Below are positions 42,801-50,390 of a DNA stretch of 63,125 bases, one piece after another. This DNA is from CAYWFU01 sp964457585. Lineage in GTDB: Bacteria > JACRDZ01. The position numbers and the translations under genes were made by a program. Every line of letters starts with the position of its first letter. Positions within the stretch are counted from its first letter, which is position 1. The stretch spans positions 1 through 63,125 of the forward strand of contig CAYWFU010000010.1 of assembly GCA_964457585.1 (NCBI GenBank), read 5' to 3'. Under the pieces are notes generated by a model. It made no database searches. It was not told the DNA's origin and saw only the letters and a list, made by a program, of their open reading frames with translations.

Positions 42801-44619
42801 TAAGTCCCCCAGGAGCAGATGGGGTCTCATTAATTGTAAATATCTGAATACGTTTATTCCCTGTATCCGCAATATAAATAAAATTTTTATTATTTATATT
42901 CTGAACTGCTATTCCCAGAGGTTCATCAAATTGTCCGGGGGATTTACCTTCATTGCCAAATTCTAATATAAATTTTCCTGTGCTGTCAAAAATCAATATG
43001 TGATTTTTCTCTTTTTCCAGAACATAAATCTTTTTATCATTATCAATCGCTAATGATATTGGCTGATTTAATTCTTTTTTTGCCAGATTACCTTTTCCTA
43101 TCACAAAATCTACCGTATAATTTTCATTAAATATTTGTATTTGATTATTATTAATATCCGCAACATAAATATTGGAATCTTTATCCACATCTACATCATT
43201 AGGATTGTCAAATTGTCCAGGTTTTTCATCTCCCTCAACTCCAAATTTATTAAGAAAAATCCCATCTCTGTTAAATACCTGAATCCGATGATTTTTTTTA
43301 TCTGCAACAAATAACTTTTCGCCTTTTCTGTCATAAGATAGTCCAATTGGATTATTAAATTCACCTTTTTCTATACCTTCTCGTCCGAATTCATATAAAT
43401 ATGTTCCCTGTGAATCAAAAACCTGAATACGATTATTCCCTGTATCTGAAACAGCAATTCTTCCATTAGAGCTTACTGCAATACCAATAGGATTACGAAA
43501 ATTTCCTTTCCCTTTTCCTTCCCCGCCAAAAACAAATTTTAAACTGCCGTCTCGATTATAAACTTGAATTAAATTATTTTTTGAATTAGTTATATGAAAA
43601 TTACCTGACAAATCCACAGCAATATCATTAACCTGATTATTTATTTCCTGAACAAAAATTATTTCTATAGGCTGCTGAGGCAGGGATAATTTTTCCTGAC
43701 GGGAATCTGATTGAATCTGATAGACTTCAATTCTATTATTATCAGCATCTGCAATATATAAGTGATTTTGATTATCCATATATAAACCGGATAATTCTTT
43801 AAATTGACTGCGCCCTGTTCCTTTACTTCCAAAAGCATATTGGAAATCTCCAATATTTGAAAAAACCTGAATACGATGATTTTTGGTATCAGAAACATAA
43901 ATTTCTCCAAATATACTGCATGCAATTGTATAAGGTGCATTTAATTTACTTTTACTGTCATCTTTTTTTCCTCCAATACTCATAAGATAATATTCACGTG
44001 CATCAAATTTCTGAACGCGATTATTATCACTATCTACAACAAAAATATTTCTCTGTCTATCAACCGCAACTGAAGTGGGATTACTAAACTGTCCGGGGAG
44101 ATCTCCGGAAAAACCAAATGAGGAGAGATATATTCCCTGACGGGTAAATATCTGAATACGGTCATTTCGACTGTCTGCAACATAATTATCAACAGCTATT
44201 CCGCATGGTTTATTGAATTTACCGTTTTGACTTCCTTTATGTCCAAAAGAAAAAAGATAATAACCATTTGAATCAAATACGCAAACACGATTATTTCCCT
44301 GATCCGAAACATATACTTCATTGTGACGATTTATTGCAATTCCCACGGGCTTATCAAATTCGCCATCTTTGTTTCCGCTTTTACCAAAATAGCGGACATA
44401 TTCACCTTTTTTATCATAAACTTGAATACGATTATTATCACTATCAGCGATATAGATATTTCCAAAATCATCACTTGAGACTCCCTGAATATTTTTAAAT
44501 TGTTTTATTTGTTTGCCTTTTTCTCCTGAAATTTCAAAAAGAAAACTGATTTGGTCCGCATAAATAATAGAGAGATTAAACAAAAAAAAGATAAAAATAA
44601 ATAAAATCTTTTTTCTCAT
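39898..44619 (-). CDS. Giant exported NHL / TPR / transglutaminase-like protein
   Basis: 1573 aa. Signal peptide about 1-21. NHL repeats fill about 25-610 in two blocks (GVSSDDFGNIYIADSDNNRI, FDKPVGIAINRHNEVYVSDQ), followed by an FN3-like domain (about 615-690) and a long TPR array (about 695-1180). About 1195-1400 looks like a transglutaminase-like fold: RDTLKNKIGNDIDCVIFLSA and LEHANISVDIIKTPYFSIA match the usual TLxxxxGDCxD...LLExxGI pattern, but the catalytic Cys position is Asp. A final TPR block (about 1415-1573) ends the protein. Likely a cell-envelope scaffold. It follows a TPR lipoprotein gene by 20 nt. Confidence 0.87.
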   Translation of the reverse strand: MRKKILFIFIFFLFNLSIIYADQISFLFEISGEKGKQIKQFKNIQGVSSDDFGNIYIADSDNNRIQVYDKKGEYVRYFGKSGNKDGEFDKPVGIAINRHNEVYVSDQGNNRVCVFDSNGYYLFSFGHKGSQNGKFNKPCGIAVDNYVADSRNDRIQIFTRQGIYLSSFGFSGDLPGQFSNPTSVAVDRQRNIFVVDSDNNRVQKFDAREYYLMSIGGKKDDSKSKLNAPYTIACSIFGEIYVSDTKNHRIQVFSNIGDFQYAFGSKGTGRSQFKELSGLYMDNQNHLYIADADNNRIEVYQIQSDSRQEKLSLPQQPIEIIFVQEINNQVNDIAVDLSGNFHITNSKNNLIQVYNRDGSLKFVFGGEGKGKGNFRNPIGIAVSSNGRIAVSDTGNNRIQVFDSQGTYLYEFGREGIEKGEFNNPIGLSYDRKGEKLFVADKKNHRIQVFNRDGIFLNKFGVEGDEKPGQFDNPNDVDVDKDSNIYVADINNNQIQIFNENYTVDFVIGKGNLAKKELNQPISLAIDNDKKIYVLEKEKNHILIFDSTGKFILEFGNEGKSPGQFDEPLGIAVQNINNKNFIYIADTGNKRIQIFTINETPSAPGGLITYGDKKGIQLNWNKNSESFVSAYNIYNSKTKDGNYKFVNQTVKNEFFISFDSAEIDAAYFKISAITPFNFESYLSQPVINYYVLGYNYFQQNKFPESALAFKNEISSHPENVNAHYFLGMIFLRDEKLKESEEEFNLVIKLQPQNGYAHFYLGSIFSRQKLFDKAILELKEALKIEQRNFRIYSELGLAYLNKELYNETIDALKNALLFGETNPELHYQLGLSFFKQFKYDEAIDELQYYLKENPDKFDAHYLIGQTYFSKKNFTKALESFKKASEIKPENQDVFFQMGLIYLEQKKYYEAINELKIAVSFAPQNSIYRYYLGFAYYKNYEEKSAAVELNESIKLDDKNSDAHFYLGLTVMENDIDQAIQEFNKVITLVPKYNEVYSQLGRLYEKKGKFPEAIDAFMKAQEQNPEDISIYLSLATLYYKIKNYSHSEKNFLKVIEMDKNNISALFQLGIVRREQEKYSEAISSFEQILVIDPKYIDAYKELAFIYSKQNMYKEAIDRYNTIISISPINAETYYYLGIIYMRSGLFDRANKYFNKSIKLEESNLQYKNALDELAKYIKKDQENIVEHITPNDPPISNFTTRVLNLYQDKNEFKLPPELYKIFIIYDAISTYGVICTARNKEIKYVEQRELQFSRDTLKNKIGNDIDCVIFLSACLEHANISVDIIKTPYFSIALINTGVSIENVDKITGNTDIYIEKDNFIYIPVDIAMFGSSFFDAWKEGIKKYKEYTSLEEKGELFSIKEHRVRIKETNLPSIEWIPIIPDKNKIDYILLNDFKKYRRERVDSLIEKYKNKLKIVPDDLKVRISLAELYKENGLVKEAIQEYEQILLLDNKNISVLYDIADYAAYNKKYDEAKEYFFKILEIYPTEPRATFEIGEIYYEKEKYEDALEYYQKYLKLNTSDIKTNGTSQLKIGLCFASLKKFQRAVAELEKFIEDFPEHEMVEDTKKTLEILKSNL

Positions 44620-44639
44620 ATTTGTGATATCCTTTGATG

Positions 44640-45383
44640 TTATCGAGTTTTTTCTTTTAAAGCTTTTAAAGCATTTTCAATTTTTTGCTGTTTGTCAGAT
44701 TCACGCTTCCGATTTTCTTGCTCTATTCTTTCTTTCTCAAGTTTTTTTCGTTCTTCCTCATTTAATTTTTTTTCTTCTTCTTTTCGTTTTAATTCTTTTT
44801 CTTTATCTTTATCTTTTTTAGCTAAATAAGCTGCTTGAGCTTCTTCACATTGTACAAGGTTTGCTCTTACCTGAGTTATTTCTGTATTATAAGGGAAATC
44901 CTGCATAAATTTTTTATATAATTCTATTGCTTCTAAGTAATTACCTTTTTCATAATTTTTTTTTGCCATTTCAAGTATCTCTGTTGCATGATTATCAGTT
45001 AACATATTTATTTTTTTCCGAATATCTTCATTTAGATATGTGTCAGGATGCTTATCAACCAAATCTCTATACACGAAAAGTGCTGCAGTTAAATATTTTT
45101 GCTCAGTAAGCGTATTAGCCATATTAAATATTTTTTCAATTTGGATTTCTTCTTCGCAGCGAAGAGCTAATTTCTTTGCTTTTGAAACCAGAAGGCTTTT
45201 TGGATAGCAATAAATTATTGTATGATATTCATTTAAAGCATTGGGGAAATCATTCTTTTGCCGAAATTCACGTGCTGTATTAAAATGTGTATTTGCTTCT
45301 TTTTCATCATTTCCGCATCCCAAAAAAAACAGGACAGATAAAATACAAATTGAAAACTTAAAATTAAAAAGTATTTTTTTCAT
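44640..45383 (-). CDS. BamD/YbgF-like TPR lipoprotein with charged coiled-coil tail
   Basis: 247 aa. Lipobox VLFFLGCGND. TPR-like helical repeats at about 30-180 (AREFRQKNDFPNALNEYHTI, YEKGNYLEAIELYKKFMQDF) resemble BamD or YbgF outer-membrane assembly factors. The last 60 residues are a Lys/Glu-rich helix (KDKEKELKRKEEEKKLNEEE). It starts 1 nt after pyrE and leads into the giant NHL/TPR gene. The fold is clear, the exact role is not. Confidence 0.8.
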   Translation of the reverse strand: MKKILFNFKFSICILSVLFFLGCGNDEKEANTHFNTAREFRQKNDFPNALNEYHTIIYCYPKSLLVSKAKKLALRCEEEIQIEKIFNMANTLTEQKYLTAALFVYRDLVDKHPDTYLNEDIRKKINMLTDNHATEILEMAKKNYEKGNYLEAIELYKKFMQDFPYNTEITQVRANLVQCEEAQAAYLAKKDKDKEKELKRKEEEKKLNEEERKKLEKERIEQENRKRESDKQQKIENALKALKEKTR

Positions 45384-45384
45384 A

Positions 45385-45954
45385 TTAAATTTCCTTATAA
45401 TTTTTTAAATCACTTAAAGAAAATAGTGAAAAAAATTTATATCCTTTCTCTTCCAAAAAAGCTCTCCCGCCTTCTTCTCTATCAATAATAGAAAAAACAT
45501 AAATTATTTCTCCTCCAGCTTCTTCTATTGCTGATATTGCTTTATATGCAGATGCACCTGTTGTTATTACATCTTCAATTATAATAACTTTATTGCCTTG
45601 CTTCCATGGTCCTTCAATAAGTTTTTTTTTGCCATAACCTTTTGGTTCTTTACGTATTATAAATCCATTTAATTTAGAGAATTCTTCATCGCTATGAGCA
45701 AGTGAAATTACAGCGCCAATAATAGGATCAGCTCCAATTGTTGGACCTCCGATTGCGTCAACATGAAAATCAATCTGTTTAATTTTTTCTAAAAATAATT
45801 TTGCAATTAAATATAATCCCTCACCATTTAATGAGGTAAGCTTACAATCAATATAATAACTACTTTTTTTACCTGATGAAAGAGTGAAATCCCCTTCACT
45901 ATAGGATAATTCAGATAATAATTTGAGTAATTTTTCTTTATTATTTTTCCCCAC
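45385..45954 (-). CDS. pyrE: Orotate phosphoribosyltransferase
   Basis: 189 aa, the usual length. Converts orotate and PRPP to OMP in pyrimidine synthesis. SGKKSSYYIDCKLTSL is the orotate-binding N-terminal region, GGPTIGADPIIGAV the substrate loop, and KVIIIEDVITTGASAYKAI the PRPP-binding signature. FIIRKEPKGYGKKKLIEG is the catalytic flexible loop with its lysines. No other pyr gene is adjacent; it heads a run of TPR genes, which appears to be chance operon membership. Confidence 0.95.
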   Translation of the reverse strand: MGKNNKEKLLKLLSELSYSEGDFTLSSGKKSSYYIDCKLTSLNGEGLYLIAKLFLEKIKQIDFHVDAIGGPTIGADPIIGAVISLAHSDEEFSKLNGFIIRKEPKGYGKKKLIEGPWKQGNKVIIIEDVITTGASAYKAISAIEEAGGEIIYVFSIIDREEGGRAFLEEKGYKFFSLFSLSDLKNYKEI

Positions 45955-45979
45955 AAAATCTCCGGTAATGTCAAAAATT

Positions 45980-46173
45980 AACCACAGAGAACACAGAGAA
46001 ACTTTTAAATATTAATGAGTTAGAAGAGTTTTTTAAGTTCTCCCCCTCTGTGCCCTCTATGTGCCCTATAAATTCTAATCTTATTTAAGCTATTTTTTAA
46101 ATAAAAACCACTAAACCTCTTGAGAACACAGAGATTTTTTAAAACATAAAAAAATTCTGTGTTCTCTGTGGTT
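45980..46173. repeat. 194-bp element with 19-bp terminal inverted repeats
   Basis: AACCACAGAGAACACAGAG at 45980-45998 and its inverse TTCTGTGTTCTCTGTGGTT at 46155-46173 match at 18 of 19 positions. The inside carries further CTCTGTG/CACAGAG pieces. It fills the gap between the DUF3098-like gene and pyrE. A related half copy lies at about 39827-39850. Confidence 0.75.
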
Positions 46174-46199
46174 CATTTTTTTATCCTTTTTTCCGAAAA

Positions 46200-46433
46200 T
46201 TATTTAATAATCATTGATATCCCCATAATAATATATGCACCTAACAGCATAATTGGAGAAAGAATTGATGCCCAATTTTGTCCGCGGCTATCTGTAAAAG
46301 TAAGAACAAAAAAACCTGCAACTAAAAGTACAAAACCTATACAAAAAAATATCACATTTTTCTTTTCTAGTTTTACAGATGAATCATTTTCTTTATTCTC
46401 ATTAACAACATTATTTTTACCAGCTTCTTCCAT
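46200..46433 (-). CDS. Small two-helix membrane protein (DUF3098-like)
   Basis: 77 aa. A short charged N-terminus is followed by two transmembrane segments (IFFCIGFVLLVAGFFVLTF and ILSPIMLLGAYIIMGISMI) joined by DSRGQNWAS. The pattern KKNVIFFCIGFVLLVAGF...LSPIMLLGAYIIM is close to DUF3098, a family of small inner-membrane proteins of unknown role. It is 14 nt downstream of the metallophosphatase/cytochrome gene. Confidence 0.7.
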   Translation of the reverse strand: MEEAGKNNVVNENKENDSSVKLEKKNVIFFCIGFVLLVAGFFVLTFTDSRGQNWASILSPIMLLGAYIIMGISMIIK

Positions 46434-46447
46434 AATAACTCCTTCAT

Positions 46448-47740
46448 TTAATGTTTCATCTTTTCTTTATATGATTTAAAATCAAAATTTGGACTCTTTT
46501 CTTTAGTATGACATTTTAAACATATTTCTTCTTTGACTTCTGATTTAATTCTGGTTGAATCATGATTTTTGAAAATTGTATGACAAGTTTCACATTCAAT
46601 CCCATAGACATCATTAGAATCAAGATTAGTTACATGACATGGATAACAAACATTCGGATGCATTACATCCTTTTGTTTTTTTATCGTTATTAAAGCTCGA
46701 TAATGTCCTGAATTACGCCATTTATTAAAAGATTCCATATGACATTTTGCGCAAAAATTCGCACCAAGCATTTTGGATTTTCCCATTGCATCAGCATATA
46801 GTGGTGTATTTTTTTCATAGTTTTTTACTATATTTTCAATCTCAGCATCTTTAGCTGTTTTTTTATCAACAAAGATTGATTCTATATCCAATGTTTTTAT
46901 TTTTTTATTTGTTTTATCAAAATCGAATATTAATTTAATAATATGATCGCCATTTCTTCCAGGATGTAAAATTGGTATATCATTAACTTTGCTTGATTTA
47001 TTATCTGCAAGACCTCCATCATGTGCTCCTAAAATAGCATCAATCCAATATAATGTACCGGCATAACTTCTGTTTTCCCCTAATGGCTGATGAGAAAGCA
47101 CAAGGAGAATATCAACTTCTTTATGAAGTTTTTGTATTATTTTTTGAGTAGATTCTACAGGATCTTTTATAAGTATATTATTTATTTTTTCCTGAGGTAA
47201 AAAGCTAAAAATTTTATTAGAAGTTACGCCTATTATTCCAATTTTAACACTTTTGATTTCCTTTATCAAATATGAATTGGGTAATATTTTTTCACCAGTA
47301 TCTTTATAAAAAATATTTGAAGATATAATTTCAAATTTCATTTTTGGCATTATATTTTTCAAATATTCATTCCCATTAATAAACTCCTGATCCCCTAATG
47401 TTATTATATCATATTTCATTAAATTCATTATCTCAATTATTGGTTCAGGGTGATAAATATTCGGTGTTGAAGGGAAAAAATCACCTGCATCCATAAGCAA
47501 TAAATCATGATCTTTTTCTCTTTCATTTTTCAATAAAGTCATACGCTGAGCCATACCGCCGTATTTATTGCCTGGACACCCGCAGGGTTCTAATGAACCA
47601 TTAGTATTGCCTGTAAAAAGAATTGTAATTTTATTCTGTTCTGCTAAATTTTTTATTGCTGTTGTCTCTTCGCAAATAAGTTTTCGTATTGGTAAGAATA
47701 CATAAAATGTTAAAACGATAAAATAATATTTTTTATTCAT
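46448..47740 (-). CDS. Metallophosphatase (UshA-like) fused to a tetrahaem cytochrome c domain
   Basis: 430 aa. After a signal peptide, residues about 30-290 are a calcineurin-like 5'-nucleotidase fold: ILFTGNTNGSLEPCGCPG, LLLMDAGDFF, IITLGDQEF and LLVLSHQPLGEN. It continues into a C-terminal segment with four haem-binding motifs CAKCH (about 328), CYPCH (366), CETCH (384) and CLKCH (408). Known relatives combine the two domains in periplasmic proteins of metabolically versatile anaerobes. The first metal ligand region reads TGNTNG rather than DxHG, so phosphatase activity is uncertain. It sits 21 nt after the cysteine desulfurase gene. Confidence 0.88.
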   Translation of the reverse strand: MNKKYYFIVLTFYVFLPIRKLICEETTAIKNLAEQNKITILFTGNTNGSLEPCGCPGNKYGGMAQRMTLLKNEREKDHDLLLMDAGDFFPSTPNIYHPEPIIEIMNLMKYDIITLGDQEFINGNEYLKNIMPKMKFEIISSNIFYKDTGEKILPNSYLIKEIKSVKIGIIGVTSNKIFSFLPQEKINNILIKDPVESTQKIIQKLHKEVDILLVLSHQPLGENRSYAGTLYWIDAILGAHDGGLADNKSSKVNDIPILHPGRNGDHIIKLIFDFDKTNKKIKTLDIESIFVDKKTAKDAEIENIVKNYEKNTPLYADAMGKSKMLGANFCAKCHMESFNKWRNSGHYRALITIKKQKDVMHPNVCYPCHVTNLDSNDVYGIECETCHTIFKNHDSTRIKSEVKEEICLKCHTKEKSPNFDFKSYKEKMKH

Positions 47741-47761
47741 AAATATATTTAATCTCTTTCA

Positions 47762-48928
47762 TCAATTCTTTTTTTTATATAAAGGAGACATATCTCTAAG
47801 TTTTTCCACTATTGGGATTAAAGTCTCTATTGTATAATTAATTTCTTCTTCAGTATTATATCTGCCAAGTGAGAATCTAATAGAGCCGTGTGCTACATCG
47901 GGTGATATTCCTAATGCAAGCAAAACATGCGACGGTTCCGTCATCCCTGATGTGCATGCTGAACCAGATGAAGCAGCAATATTTGCTTGATCTAAATTTA
48001 AAAGTATTGCCTCCCCTTCTATATATTTAAAACATATACTTAAAGTACCGGATAAATGTTTTTCAGGATGTCCATTAAAAATAACATCTGAAATGTTATT
48101 TTTTATTCCATTATACAACTTATCCTTTAAAAATAATATATGTTTATTTTCTTTTTCAATATTTTTTAAAAAAATTTCTGCTGCTTTTCCCATGCCGACA
48201 ATTCCGGAAATATTTTCTGTACCTGCACGGCGGTCATTTTCATGATGACCGCCATACTGTAGTGGAAACAATTTAATTCCATTACGAATATATAAACTCC
48301 CAACGCCTTTTGGTCCATAAAATTTATGCCCTGACATAGATAATAAATCTATATTCATTTTTTTTGTATCTAAAAGAATTTTTCCAACAGCTTGAACAGC
48401 ATCTGTATGAAAAATAATCCCGTGTTCACGGGCAATCCTGCCAATTTCTTCAATTGGTTCTATTGTTCCAATTTCATTATTAGCTGTCATAATTGTAATC
48501 AATATTGTTTTATCTTTAATAGCAGCTTTAAGCTCTTCTAAATTTACTATTCCATATTTATCAACCGGCAAATAAGTAATTTCATAACCTTCCTGCTCTA
48601 ATATTTTACATGGATTTAAAATAGCGTGATGCTCTATTTGAGAAGTGATAATATGATTGCCTTTCTTTCTATTTGCCCGCGCAGTTCCAAAAATAGCATA
48701 ATTATCAGATTCGGTTCCGCCACTGGTGAAAATAATTTCATTAATATCGCTTTTAATCAAATTTGCTACATTTTCTCTTGCAAGATTAAGAGCTTTTTTT
48801 GCTTCACGTCCAAAAGAATGCACACTGGAAGCATTCCCGTAAATCTCTCTAAAATAAGGATACATTGCATCAATAACTTCTTCTGCAACAGGTGTTGTTG
48901 CATTATGATCAAGATAAATTTTCTTCAC
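47762..48928 (-). CDS. Cysteine desulfurase (NifS/IscS type)
   Basis: 388 aa. PLP enzyme that takes sulfur from cysteine for Fe-S clusters and tRNA thiolation. YLDHNATTPV opens the fold; FTSGGTESDN contacts the cofactor; HTDAVQAVGK holds the ring-stacking region; MSGHKFYGPKG carries the PLP lysine (about 202); SSGSACTSG carries the active-site Cys (about 325) in a group I loop. No IscU, IscR or MnmA gene lies beside it. GAAACTAAATAGTG before the ATG includes only a weak ribosome site, with AAGGAG further upstream. Confidence 0.95.
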   Translation of the reverse strand: MKKIYLDHNATTPVAEEVIDAMYPYFREIYGNASSVHSFGREAKKALNLARENVANLIKSDINEIIFTSGGTESDNYAIFGTARANRKKGNHIITSQIEHHAILNPCKILEQEGYEITYLPVDKYGIVNLEELKAAIKDKTILITIMTANNEIGTIEPIEEIGRIAREHGIIFHTDAVQAVGKILLDTKKMNIDLLSMSGHKFYGPKGVGSLYIRNGIKLFPLQYGGHHENDRRAGTENISGIVGMGKAAEIFLKNIEKENKHILFLKDKLYNGIKNNISDVIFNGHPEKHLSGTLSICFKYIEGEAILLNLDQANIAASSGSACTSGMTEPSHVLLALGISPDVAHGSIRFSLGRYNTEEEINYTIETLIPIVEKLRDMSPLYKKKN

Positions 48929-48966
48929 TATTTAGTTTCTCCTTGTTAGCATATTAAATAATCGGC

Positions 48967-49042
48967 TGGAGCTGGAGATGGGATTTGAACCCACTACCTG
49001 CTCATTACGAGTGAGCTGCTCTACCAATTGAGCTACTCCAGC
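48967..49042 (-). tRNA. tRNA-Thr (anticodon CGT)
   Basis: Minus-strand cloverleaf: acceptor GCTGGAG pairs with CTCCAGC. The anticodon stem is GCTCA/TGAGC with loop CTCGTAA, T-stem GTGGG/CCCAT around TTCAAAT, discriminator T, and the CCA end is encoded (48967-48969). Confidence 0.95.
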
Positions 49043-49052
49043 AAGTGTTGAT

Positions 49053-49082
49053 ATTTTAACAAATAGCTAATAAAAGTGTCAA
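49053..49082 (-). promoter_or_regulatory. Promoter of tRNA-Thr
   Basis: Minus strand TTGACA (49077-49082), 18-bp spacer, TAAAAT (49053-49058), 11 bp upstream of the tRNA 5' end. Confidence 0.65.
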
Positions 49083-49118
49083 GCTTGTATATCTAATTTA
49101 CTATATAGTAAATTGAAA

Positions 49119-49146
49119 GTAGAGACGCAAAATTTTGCGTCTCTAC
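49119..49146. repeat. Perfect 28-bp palindrome, family D (copy 2)
   Basis: GTAGAGACGCAAAA followed by its exact reverse complement. Near-identical copies are at 39858-39885 and 54434-54461. It is followed 11 bp later by a single REP-like unit. Confidence 0.9.
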
Positions 49147-49157
49147 ATTAAATTTTT

Positions 49158-49179
49158 GTAGTTGCCTGATTTATCAGGC
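49158..49179 (+). repeat. Single REP-like unit, family C
   Basis: GTAGTTGC followed by CTG-ATTTAT-CAG and GC. The arm differs from those of other copies, but both sides change together so pairing is kept. Confidence 0.8.
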
Positions 49180-49184
49180 TTAAT

Positions 49185-49361
49185 TTAGCTATTTTGCGTA
49201 TAAACAGTAGCTTCTTCCACTAACATTACAGGTATTCCATTTTTTATTGGATAAGCTTTATTACAATTTCGACAAATAAGTTTTTCTTGTTCAGGAATAT
49301 AAATAATTCCTTTTTTGCATACTGGACATGCTAATATTTCTAATAATTCTTTATTTATCAA
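49185..49361 (-). CDS. Trm112-like / UPF0434 small zinc-ribbon protein
   Basis: 58 aa, from a TTG start at 49361 preceded by a perfect AGGAGG 8 nt upstream; no ATG exists in frame. The sequence LLEILACPVCKKGIIYIP...LICRNCNKAYPIKNGIPVML is the Trm112/YcaR pattern with two CxxC pairs and the IxxGIPxML ending. Family members activate methyltransferases or accompany lipid A genes. The short frame is conserved in family length. Neighbours are tRNA-Thr and the MlaF-like ATPase gene. Confidence 0.88.
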   Translation of the reverse strand: MINKELLEILACPVCKKGIIYIPEQEKLICRNCNKAYPIKNGIPVMLVEEATVYTQNS

Positions 49362-49377
49362 TGACAGCTCCTCCTAT

Positions 49378-49496
49378 GATAAATCAGGTTAAGGCTAAAG
49401 GCTAGGTGTTAAGGAAAAAATAAGACCAAAAATCAATATAATGATTTAAATCTTTTCTCAACCTCAACCTTAACCTCAATCTTTCATGCCATTTCC
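49378..49496. repeat. Low-complexity inverted text between two genes
   Basis: AGGTTAAGGCTAAAGGCTAG on the left faces CTCAACCTCAACCTTAACCT on the right, an imperfect inverted pair of simple hexamer-like repeats. No gene or promoter is evident in these 120 bp. Confidence 0.5.
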
Positions 49497-49500
49497 TTAA

Positions 49501-50277
49501 TTATGTTGATGTTATCGGTCCATGTTCTTTACCATAAATAAACTGATCAACAATTAATTTTTTTGTATTTCGGATTTCGTTTGGCTCTCCTTCTTCAATA
49601 ATTTGTCCCTCATATAACATGGCAATTTTATCTCCGATTTTATATGCACTTACCATGTCATGTGTCACTGCAATGGATGTAACTCCAAGTTTATATTGGA
49701 GATCCCTTATTAATCTGTTTATTGCATCAGCCATTATTGGATCCAAACCAGTTGTAGGTTCGTCATAAAGTATAATCTCAGGATTGGTTGCTATTGCTCT
49801 TGCAAGACCAACACGTTTCTGCATACCGCCTGAAAGTTGAGAAGGCTTAAGAAATTCAACATTAGTTAAACCTACTAATTTTAATTTTTCTATAGCAATA
49901 TCCAGTATTTCTTTTTGGGAAAATTTTGAATGTTCAATCAAAGAAAATCCGACATTTTCCCAGATGGTAAGAGAATCAAAAAGTGCAGATCCTTGAAACA
50001 ACATTCCAAATTTTTTTCTTATTAAACTTAAATCTTTCGGTTCAAAATTAGAAATATTCTGTCCATCAACTAAAATAGTTCCGCTATCAGGCTTTAAGAG
50101 TCCAATTAAATGTTTTAAAAGTACACTTTTCCCGCAACCGCTTCTGCCAATAATTACAATTGTTTTCCCTTTTTCTATTTCTAAATTAACACCTTTTAAT
50201 ACCTGTTTATTCTGAAAATTTTTATAAAGATCGATTATTTGAATTTTATTTTCTTTTTTATTATTATCATCAATCAT
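49501..50277 (-). CDS. ABC transporter ATPase, MlaF/Ttg2A type
   Basis: About 258 aa from ATG 50277, which has AAGGAT 7 nt upstream. A longer frame begins at 50310, but its first codons (MAECLYL) are encoded by the family A repeat, so the internal start is preferred. Walker A IIGRSGCGKSVLLKHLIGLL, signature LSGGMQKRVGLARAI, Walker B IILYDEPTTGLDP and switch His in VTHD are all present. SVLLKHLIGLL and MQKRV are typical of MlaF, the ATPase of the MCE-type phospholipid transporter. The permease (MlaE) and MCE protein (MlaD) genes are not next to it. Confidence 0.9.
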   Translation of the reverse strand: MIDDNNKKENKIQIIDLYKNFQNKQVLKGVNLEIEKGKTIVIIGRSGCGKSVLLKHLIGLLKPDSGTILVDGQNISNFEPKDLSLIRKKFGMLFQGSALFDSLTIWENVGFSLIEHSKFSQKEILDIAIEKLKLVGLTNVEFLKPSQLSGGMQKRVGLARAIATNPEIILYDEPTTGLDPIMADAINRLIRDLQYKLGVTSIAVTHDMVSAYKIGDKIAMLYEGQIIEEGEPNEIRNTKKLIVDQFIYGKEHGPITST

Positions 50278-50294
50278 AATTTTATCCTTAAGAT

Positions 50295-50320
50295 ATAAGC
50301 ATTCAGCCATCAGCTAGAAA
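50295..50320. repeat. Half copy of family A element
   Basis: ATAAGCATTCAGCCATCAGC matches one arm of the inverted elements at 21191 and 28129. It lies in the leader of the MlaF-like gene and creates an upstream in-frame ATG. Confidence 0.65.
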
Positions 50321-50390
50321 TAAAAAAATTAAGGTGAATTCTTATAATATATTATTATACATAAATTAAAGTCAAGGGAAATAATAGTAA

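Noticed and set aside
50278..50310. Upstream ATG adding 11 residues to the MlaF-like ATPase
   Set aside because: The extra codons come from a family A repeat, while the internal ATG has a good ribosome site and gives the usual family length.
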